The translations under genes and the position numbers were made by a program. 64,000 nucleotides of DNA from Litoreibacter ascidiaceicola. GTDB taxonomy: Bacteria > Pseudomonadota > Alphaproteobacteria > Rhodobacterales > Rhodobacteraceae. A model generated the notes under the pieces. The model did not search any database. It had not been told where the DNA came from and saw nothing but the letters and a program-made list of their open reading frames with translations. This document shows positions 58,805-64,000 of the stretch, piece after piece. How positions within the stretch are numbered: the stretch's first letter is position 1; each line of letters opens with the position of its first letter. The DNA lies in NCBI RefSeq assembly GCF_900129235.1, contig NZ_FQUV01000006.1, positions 186,001-250,000 on the forward strand, given 5' to 3'.

Positions 58805-59895
58805 CCAATTTTGCCTTGGTTCGAGCCGATCTGGCCACGGTGCAACAGCATGTGGTCAAGGATCACGCAGGCCATCATCGCTTCGCCCACCGGAACGGCG
58901 CGGATGCCGACACAAGGGTCATGGCGGCCTTTGGTAATAATCTCGGTGTTCTCGCCCGATTTGGTGATGGTCTTGCGCGCGGTCAGGATGGAGCTGGTGG
59001 GCTTCACTGCGAAGCGCACGACGATGTCCTGCCCCGTGGAAATGCCGCCCAAAATGCCGCCTGCGTGGTTTGAACTGAAGACAGGGCCATCAGGCCCCAT
59101 GCTGATCTCGTCCGCGTTGGCCTCGCCGGTGAGCATGGCGGCTTGCATCCCTGCGCCGATTTCCACACCTTTGACCGCGTTGATCGACATCATTGCAGCG
59201 GACAAATCAGTGTCTAATTTGGCATAAACGGGTGCGCCAAGCCCTGCGGGGGCATGTTGGGCGACGACCTCGATCATAGCACCAACCGAGCTGCCGGATT
59301 TGCGCAGCCCATCCAGATAGTCAGCCCAAGTCGCGGCGGCGTCGGCGTCAGGCACCCAGAACGGGTTCTGGTCGATCTGGTCCATATCGCGCTTGTCGGC
59401 CTTATGCTCGCCCATCTGCACCATGAATCCGGTGATCTTCAGGTTGGGGGCCAGCATCTTGATCGCTTCCCGCGCCACGCCACCTGCCGCCACACGCGCC
59501 GCGGTTTCGCGGGCAGAGGACCGCCCGCCGCCGCGATAATCGCGGATGCCGTATTTGGTCCAGTAGGTGATGTCAGCATGGCCGGGGCGGAATTTTTCGA
59601 CGATATCGCCATAATCCTTGGAGCGTTGGTCAGTGTTCTCGATCATCAACTGGATCGGCGTGCCAGTCGTGACGCCCTCGAACACGCCGGACAGGATGCG
59701 CACCTCGTCCGCTTCGCGGCGCTGGGTGGTGTATTTATTCTGACCGGGTTTGCGCTTGTCGAGCCAGACTTGGATCATCTCCGCCGTCAAAGGAACGCCG
59801 GGGGGGCAGCCGTCGACGGTCGCGCCAAGCGCCGGCCCGTGGCTTTCGCCCCAGGTGGTCACGCGGAAAAGATGGCCAAAGCTGTTCATCGACAT
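58801..59895 (-). CDS. aroC: chorismate synthase
   Basis: 364 residues. It makes chorismate from 5-enolpyruvylshikimate 3-phosphate with reduced FMN. Signature segments are [37 protein letters not shown] and [10 protein letters not shown]. The start at 59895 has GGGAG 7 bp upstream; a longer frame extends 51 bp upstream. Divergent from the TPP riboswitch. Confidence 0.96.
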   Translation of the reverse strand: MSMNSFGHLFRVTTWGESHGPALGATVDGCPPGVPLTAEMIQVWLDKRKPGQNKYTTQRREADEVRILSGVFEGVTTGTPIQLMIENTDQRSKDYGDIVEKFRPGHADITYWTKYGIRDYRGGGRSSARETAARVAAGGVAREAIKMLAPNLKITGFMVQMGEHKADKRDMDQIDQNPFWVPDADAAATWADYLDGLRKSGSSVGAMIEVVAQHAPAGLGAPVYAKLDTDLSAAMMSINAVKGVEIGAGMQAAMLTGEANADEISMGPDGPVFSSNHAGGILGGISTGQDIVVRFAVKPTSSILTARKTITKSGENTEIITKGRHDPCVGIRAVPVGEAMMACVILDHMLLHRGQIGSNQGKIG

Positions 59896-59992
59896 GGGGC
59901 GTCTCCCTTTTGAAAGAGGTCTAGCGAGGCCCTGCGTCACCCTCAAGACCTTTCGCCTTGCCGATGTGGGGGATGGGGCTTAGATATCACGA

Positions 59993-60076
59993 TACCTCGG
60001 GGGGCCATCACTGGCTGAGATAGCGCAAGCTGACCCGTTGAACCTGAACCGGTTAAGACCGGCGGAGGGAAGGTTT
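59993..60076 (+). ncRNA. TPP riboswitch (THI box)
   Basis: The conserved TPP-aptamer blocks are present: CTGAGA at 60015-60020, then GACCCGTTGAACCTGA and CCGGTTAAGACCGGCGGAGG with terminal GGGAA. It lies 47 bp upstream of thiB. Downstream, CTCACTCCCCC at 60085-60095 can pair with the thiB ribosome site GGAGGAATGAG at 60113-60123 (9 of 11 positions). That suggests translational control by ribosome-site sequestration when TPP is bound. Confidence 0.95.
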
Positions 60077-60123
60077 GAGATGCTCTCACTCCCCCACTCC
60101 GTCCGTCGTTTTGGAGGAATGAG

Positions 60124-61107
60124 ATGAAAAAGACCCTTCTGAGCGTAGGACTGATTGCATTGGGCACCACGGCATTTGCCGAGGACAAGCCCGTTTTGAC
60201 GATCTACGCGCCTGATTACTTTACCAGCGAATGGGGCCCCGGCCCGAAGATCGAAGCGGCGTTTGAAGAGACGTGTGCTTGCGACGTGAAATACGTGGCG
60301 GGCGATGTGCTGCCGCGCCTGCTTTTGGAAGGCGAGCGGACCAAGGCGGATGTGGTGATCGGGCTGAACACCGATGTCACCAAGAAGGCGCGTGAAACGG
60401 GTCTATTCCTGCCTCATGGGCAGGATACCAGCGATTTGACCCTGCCGATCGAATGGACGGATAACGTGTTCCTGCCGTTCAACTGGGGGCATACGGCGTT
60501 CATCTACAACACCGAGAAAATGGCTGATGCGCCGACGACGTTTGACGCTTTTTTGGCGGATGAGGACGCCAAGGTTGTGTTGCAGGACCCGCGTAGCTCG
60601 ATCTCTGGCTTGGCGTTGATGCTGTGGGTGAAGGCGGTCTATGGCGATGACAGCCAAGAGGCGTTTAACAAGCTGGCGCGCAAGACTTTGACCGTGACCA
60701 AAGGCTGGTCGGAAAGTTACGGCATGTTCACCGACGGCGAGGCCGACATGGTGCTGAGCTACACGACGTCGCCTGCCTACCACATCATCGCGGAAGAGGA
60801 CGAGACCAAGCGGGCGGCGATTTTTGACGACGGCCATTATTTCATGACGGAACTGGCGGCACAGGTTAAAGGCTCTAAGCAGCCGGAACTGGCGCAGGAC
60901 TTCATGGACTTTGTACTGTCAGAGACATTCCAGACGATGATCCCGACTGCCAACTGGTCCTTCCCCGCGAAACTGGATGCGGACAAGCTGCCGGACGGGT
61001 TCAAGAAATTGGATATGCCTGCGACGGCGCTGTTCTACTCAGAAGATGAAGCCGCTGAATTGCGCGATGCCGCGCTGGACGAATGGCTGAGCGCGTTCAG
61101 CCAGTAA
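60124..61107 (+). CDS. thiB: thiamine ABC transporter, periplasmic binding protein
   Basis: 327 residues. Signal peptide MKKTLLSVGLIALGTTAFA, then a periplasmic binding fold (YAPDYFTSEWGPGPKIEAAF, NWGHTAFIYN, GWSESYGMFTDGEADMVLSY) close to ThiB/TbpA. It captures thiamine and its phosphates. The thiP start lies inside its 3' end (25-bp overlap). TPP riboswitch upstream. Confidence 0.94.
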   Translation: MKKTLLSVGLIALGTTAFAEDKPVLTIYAPDYFTSEWGPGPKIEAAFEETCACDVKYVAGDVLPRLLLEGERTKADVVIGLNTDVTKKARETGLFLPHGQDTSDLTLPIEWTDNVFLPFNWGHTAFIYNTEKMADAPTTFDAFLADEDAKVVLQDPRSSISGLALMLWVKAVYGDDSQEAFNKLARKTLTVTKGWSESYGMFTDGEADMVLSYTTSPAYHIIAEEDETKRAAIFDDGHYFMTELAAQVKGSKQPELAQDFMDFVLSETFQTMIPTANWSFPAKLDADKLPDGFKKLDMPATALFYSEDEAAELRDAALDEWLSAFSQ

Positions 61108-62630
61108 GCCTGTCCACCCTTGGCGGGGCGGCGGTTGTCGCCCTGCTATTGGTGCTGACCCTTGGCACGCTCGGCGCGGTTGCGTGGCGGGCGGAAGAGG
61201 TGTCGGCACTATCCCGAAATGACTGGTCTGCGGTATGGTTCACGTTGTGGCAAGCGGCAGTGTCTGCTGTGCTAAGCGCGGTCTGCGCGATCCCTGTAGC
61301 CCGCGCGTTGGCGCGGCGTCAGTTTTGGGGGCGGGGGGCGCTGCTGACCATTCTGGGCGCGCCGTTTATCTTGCCCGTGATCGTCGCGGTGCTGGGATTG
61401 CTGGCGGTTTACGGGCGTAGCGGAATTGTCTCGGATACCTTAGTTTGGGCAGGATTAGAGCCTGTTTCGATTTACGGATGGCATGGCGTCATCCTCGCGC
61501 ATGTGTTCTTCAACCTGCCTCTGGCGACGCGGCTGATCTTGCAAGGCTGGCTATCCATTCCGGCGGAGCGGTTCCGCTTGGCACAGTCGCTTGGCTTCAC
61601 CTCACGTGACATCGAAAGGCATCTGGAACGCCCGATGCTGCGGGAGGTTTTGCCTGGTGTTGTCATGGTGATTTTCCTGATCTGCACCACGAGTTTTGCG
61701 GTCGCGTTGGCCTTGGGCGGCGGTCCGAAAGCGACGACGATTGAGCTGGCGATTTACCAAGCGTTCCGGTTTGACTTCGACCTTGGCAAAGCGGCATTGC
61801 TGGGGTTGGTGCAGTTCGCCATCTGCGCGGTACTGGCTTTGGTGTCTCTGACGGTTTCCGTTCCTTCGGGACAAGGCGCGGGGCTGGACCGCGTGGTGCC
61901 GCGCAACGATGGGTCCAAGGTATTGGACGGGTTTGCGATTGCTGTCGTGGCGTTGTTCCTCATTACGCCACTGGCGATGATCGTAGCGAAGGGCTTGCCG
62001 GGATTGCCTGATTTGTCGCCGAGCATCTTGGGCGCCGCTTGGCGGTCGGTGTGGGTCGCGGTGAGTTCTGCGGCGTTGACGGTGCTCATGGCGCTGGCCT
62101 TGGCGCTGCTGGCGATGAAATGGGGACGCGGGGTGGAGGCTGTCGGGTATCTGTCCGTAGCGGCGTCGCCTTTGGTGATCGGCACGGGGCTGTTCATCCT
62201 GACTTACCGCTGGATAGACCCTGTTTTGCTCGCCTTGCCAGTTACAATCGTCGTGAACGCGGCGATGAGCCTACCGTTTACCTTGCGCGCCTTGTCGCCC
62301 GCATTGCGGCAGGTGGAGGAAGATTACGGGCGTTTGGCAACTTCACTGGGACTGTCGGGGTGGACGCGGCTGAGGATCGTGGTGCTGCCTCGCTTGCGCC
62401 GCCCTTTGGGCTTTGGCGCGGGATTGGCTGCGGCGTTGTCGATGGGGGATCTTGGCGTCATCACGCTGTTCGCCGACCCCAGCCGCGCGACCTTGCCGTT
62501 GGCATTGTATAACCTGATGACGGCCTACCGGATGGAGCAGGCATTCGCCGCAGCACTGGTGCTGCTGGTGCTGAGTCTGACCCTGTTCTGGCTTTTCGAT
62601 CGAGGAGGTCGCGTGGATGCTGACGTTTGA
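61083..62630 (+). CDS. thiP: thiamine ABC transporter, permease
   Basis: 515 residues with about twelve membrane helices in two halves, each with an EAA-type loop (LAQSLGFTSRDIERHLERP and LATSLGLSGWTRLRIVVLP). Fused-type permease that imports thiamine with ThiB and ThiQ. The ATG at 61083 overlaps thiB by 25 bp; no better start is visible. The stop overlaps the thiQ start. Confidence 0.93.
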   Translation: MAERVQPVSLSTLGGAAVVALLLVLTLGTLGAVAWRAEEVSALSRNDWSAVWFTLWQAAVSAVLSAVCAIPVARALARRQFWGRGALLTILGAPFILPVIVAVLGLLAVYGRSGIVSDTLVWAGLEPVSIYGWHGVILAHVFFNLPLATRLILQGWLSIPAERFRLAQSLGFTSRDIERHLERPMLREVLPGVVMVIFLICTTSFAVALALGGGPKATTIELAIYQAFRFDFDLGKAALLGLVQFAICAVLALVSLTVSVPSGQGAGLDRVVPRNDGSKVLDGFAIAVVALFLITPLAMIVAKGLPGLPDLSPSILGAAWRSVWVAVSSAALTVLMALALALLAMKWGRGVEAVGYLSVAASPLVIGTGLFILTYRWIDPVLLALPVTIVVNAAMSLPFTLRALSPALRQVEEDYGRLATSLGLSGWTRLRIVVLPRLRRPLGFGAGLAAALSMGDLGVITLFADPSRATLPLALYNLMTAYRMEQAFAAALVLLVLSLTLFWLFDRGGRVDADV

Positions 62631-63312
62631 CAAGGTGGAGATCGTGCAGGGGGACTTCTCGCTGAGCGCGGATTTTTCGGTGCCTGTGGGCGCGAAAGTG
62701 TCGGTGATCGGGCCGTCGGGGGCGGGCAAGTCGACGTTGTTGTCGGCGCTGGCGGGGTTTGTGCCTGTCACCAGCGGGCGCATTTTGTGGGAGGGCGCCG
62801 ACATCACGAAAGCCACGCCTGCCGATCGCCCGTTGGCGATGGTGTTTCAGGACAGCAACTTGTTTCCACATTTGACTGTGGCGCAGAATGTGGGGCTTGG
62901 GGTGAAGCCCAGTCTGAAACTGACGGCGCAAGAGCATACCCGCGTTGCGGAGGCCTTGGCGCGAGTGGGACTTAACGGCTTCGAGGCGCGCAAGCCTGCG
63001 GCCCTGTCCGGCGGACAGCAAAGCCGTGTGGCGCTGGCGCGGGTCCTGTTGCGCGACAAGCCCGTGATGGTATTGGACGAGCCTTTTGCGGCCCTTGGTC
63101 CCGCGTTGCGGGTCGAGATGCTGGCCCTGATGGTGGAAATCGCTGAGGAGCGTGGGTTAACGGTACTGATGGTGACCCATGACCCCAAAGACGCGCGGCA
63201 GTTGAACGGGAGCACGATTCTGGTGGCCGATGGGATTGCCCATGCGCCTGTTCCGACAGGACCGTTTCTAGACGCCCCGCCGGACGTGTTGCGGGCCTAT
63301 CTTGGCGGCTGA
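62617..63312 (+). CDS. thiQ: thiamine ABC transporter, ATPase
   Basis: 231 residues. Walker A GPSGAGKST, signature LSGGQQSR, Walker B VMVLDEPF and switch His in VTHD are intact. It powers the ThiBP importer. GGAGG ribosome site within thiP. Its stop abuts the creA stop on the other strand with a 1-bp gap. Confidence 0.94.
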   Translation: MLTFDKVEIVQGDFSLSADFSVPVGAKVSVIGPSGAGKSTLLSALAGFVPVTSGRILWEGADITKATPADRPLAMVFQDSNLFPHLTVAQNVGLGVKPSLKLTAQEHTRVAEALARVGLNGFEARKPAALSGGQQSRVALARVLLRDKPVMVLDEPFAALGPALRVEMLALMVEIAEERGLTVLMVTHDPKDARQLNGSTILVADGIAHAPVPTGPFLDAPPDVLRAYLGG

Positions 63313-63313
63313 C

Positions 63314-63763
63314 TTATTGCGCTTGATAGAGCGGCACAGTCGAGATCGACATTTTTGCCGAGCCTTGGGTTAGCTCGTTGCCATGCGCCAGATAGATAAG
63401 AACCTGATTCTCCTCGTCGTAGATGCGCGACAGGCGCAGGGACTTGAAGATGACTGACCTTCCTTCGCGAAACACGGTTTCACCGTCGTCGGACCGGTCA
63501 ATATCACCAATCGTGATCGGCCCCGTCTGGCGGCAGTCGATGGACGCGTTGGAGGGGTCCTCGAACCAGTTGCCGTTGGACAGGCGGTCGATCAGGCTGC
63601 GGTCGAAATAGGCGATGTGACAGGTCACGCCCTCTACGTCGGGATCGGGAATGGCTTCGATGATGATGTCGTTGCCGACCCAGTCCACCCCGACGCGACC
63701 TACTTCCTCAGCGGCAAGCGTGAAAGGTAGGCAGCACAGGATTGCGGTCAGTAGATGTTTCAT
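63314..63763 (-). CDS. creA: CreA-family periplasmic protein
   Basis: 149 residues. Signal peptide MKHLLTAILCCLPFTLA followed by the CreA domain (VGVDWVGNDIIIEAIPDPDV, CHIAYFDRS, FKSLRLSRIYDEENQVLIYL). Two mature cysteines could form a disulfide. Function is unknown although the gene is widespread; the name comes from the E. coli cre locus. Confidence 0.9.
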   Translation of the reverse strand: MKHLLTAILCCLPFTLAAEEVGRVGVDWVGNDIIIEAIPDPDVEGVTCHIAYFDRSLIDRLSNGNWFEDPSNASIDCRQTGPITIGDIDRSDDGETVFREGRSVIFKSLRLSRIYDEENQVLIYLAHGNELTQGSAKMSISTVPLYQAQ

Positions 63764-63854
63764 CGGCTTGCTCCGGTTTCTATGGCATTAGTCGCTTGTG
63801 ATGAAGATGGTGCCGCTGCACCCGGTTCACAACACCTTTCGTGTCGCACATAGA

Positions 63855-63884
63855 AAAAGGCGCGCCCCGAGGGACGCGCCTTTT
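63855..63884 (-). terminator. intrinsic terminator of petC
   Basis: AAAAGGCGCG and CGCGCCTTTT form a perfect 10-bp stem with an inner CCC/GGG; the minus-strand copy continues into TTTTTC. It lies 20 bp after the petC stop. Confidence 0.85.
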
Positions 63885-63904
63885 AAAATCAATAGCGAAA
63901 GTGC

Positions 63905-64000
63905 TTAGTCTTTACGCTTGATCGGCGCCCAGATGCGTTTGTTGGTCAGGTAGAGCAACACGGTCAGGATAACCAAGAAGAACACAGCGATGAAGCCTGT
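63905..64000 (-). CDS. petC: cytochrome c1, C-terminal end (cut by window edge)
   Basis: Only the last 31 codons are in the window. They encode a membrane helix followed by YLTNKRIWAPIKRKD, matching the C-terminal anchor of alphaproteobacterial cytochrome c1 of the bc1 complex. The frame is open to base 64000. It is followed by a strong terminator, as expected for the last gene of a petABC operon; petA and petB would lie beyond the right edge. Confidence 0.8.
   Translation of the reverse strand, partial: TGFIAVFFLVILTVLLYLTNKRIWAPIKRKD

Overview
The window reads as a chromosomal segment of an alphaproteobacterium of the Rhodobacterales, most likely the Roseobacter group. The basis is family recognition and gene order: accD next to folC, a PHB-type thiolase, an Irr-type operator at a ferritin/VIT1 exporter gene, a serC RNA-like leader, a TPP riboswitch before thiBPQ, glutathione-dependent formaldehyde oxidation (adhI, fghA), a DUF2585 protein and a cytochrome c1 C-terminus. 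No rRNA, tRNA, insertion sequence, phage gene, CRISPR array or integrase was found. Genes are densely packed, usually coupled by 1-4 bp overlaps, and no gene-free stretch exceeds about 300 bp.

Layout. 0-7 kb (mostly minus strand): a CorA/ZntB-type transporter, an old-yellow-enzyme/2,4-dienoyl-CoA reductase type oxidoreductase, two uncharacterised proteins, a lipoprotein and ilvD. 7-12 kb: a CPBP membrane protease, accD-folC, zapE and an MFS carrier. 12-17.5 kb: a minus-strand cluster of a PhyH dioxygenase, ornithine cyclodeaminase homologue, HAD phosphatase, S-formylglutathione hydrolase and AEC carrier, then mbfA behind an Irr box. 17.5-20.5 kb: a small secreted cysteine-pair protein behind duplicated palindromic operators, a TetR regulator, and adhI coupled to a NYN nuclease-like gene. 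20.6-26.5 kb: an envelope-rich stretch (I78 inhibitor-like lipoprotein, mtgA, two L,D-transpeptidases, CAP lipoprotein, a 59-aa exported protein) interspersed with GST, queG and an SDR protein. 26.5-32.4 kb: rlmN, a degenerate Hint protein, an IalB protein, asparaginase II and a hybrid histidine kinase. 32.5-40 kb: alpha-2-macroglobulin and pbpC. 40-45.4 kb: thiolase, metallophosphatase, UDP-sugar epimerase, DUF2585 and a beta-helix-like membrane protein.

45.5-49.3 kb holds the complete serine pathway: serA and serC on minus, serB on plus. 49.3-54 kb is a tightly overlapping operon of class II aldolase, acyl-CoA dehydrogenase, NDP-forming acyl-CoA ligase and enoyl-CoA hydratase, resembling carnitine or related acyl-CoA catabolism. 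54-57.4 kb is a purine pair (adenine deaminase, AMP nucleosidase), followed by a HU protein, an EamA carrier and aroC. 60-63.3 kb is a TPP-riboswitch-controlled thiamine ABC importer (thiBPQ). The end holds creA and the last 31 codons of petC.

The least explained items are the operator/secreted protein/TetR locus, the dioxygenase-fghA cluster, the Hint protein lacking its catalytic residues, the 522-aa beta-helix/two-helix membrane protein and the 59-aa exported protein. Motifs and starts were read by eye; no database search or folding was run.
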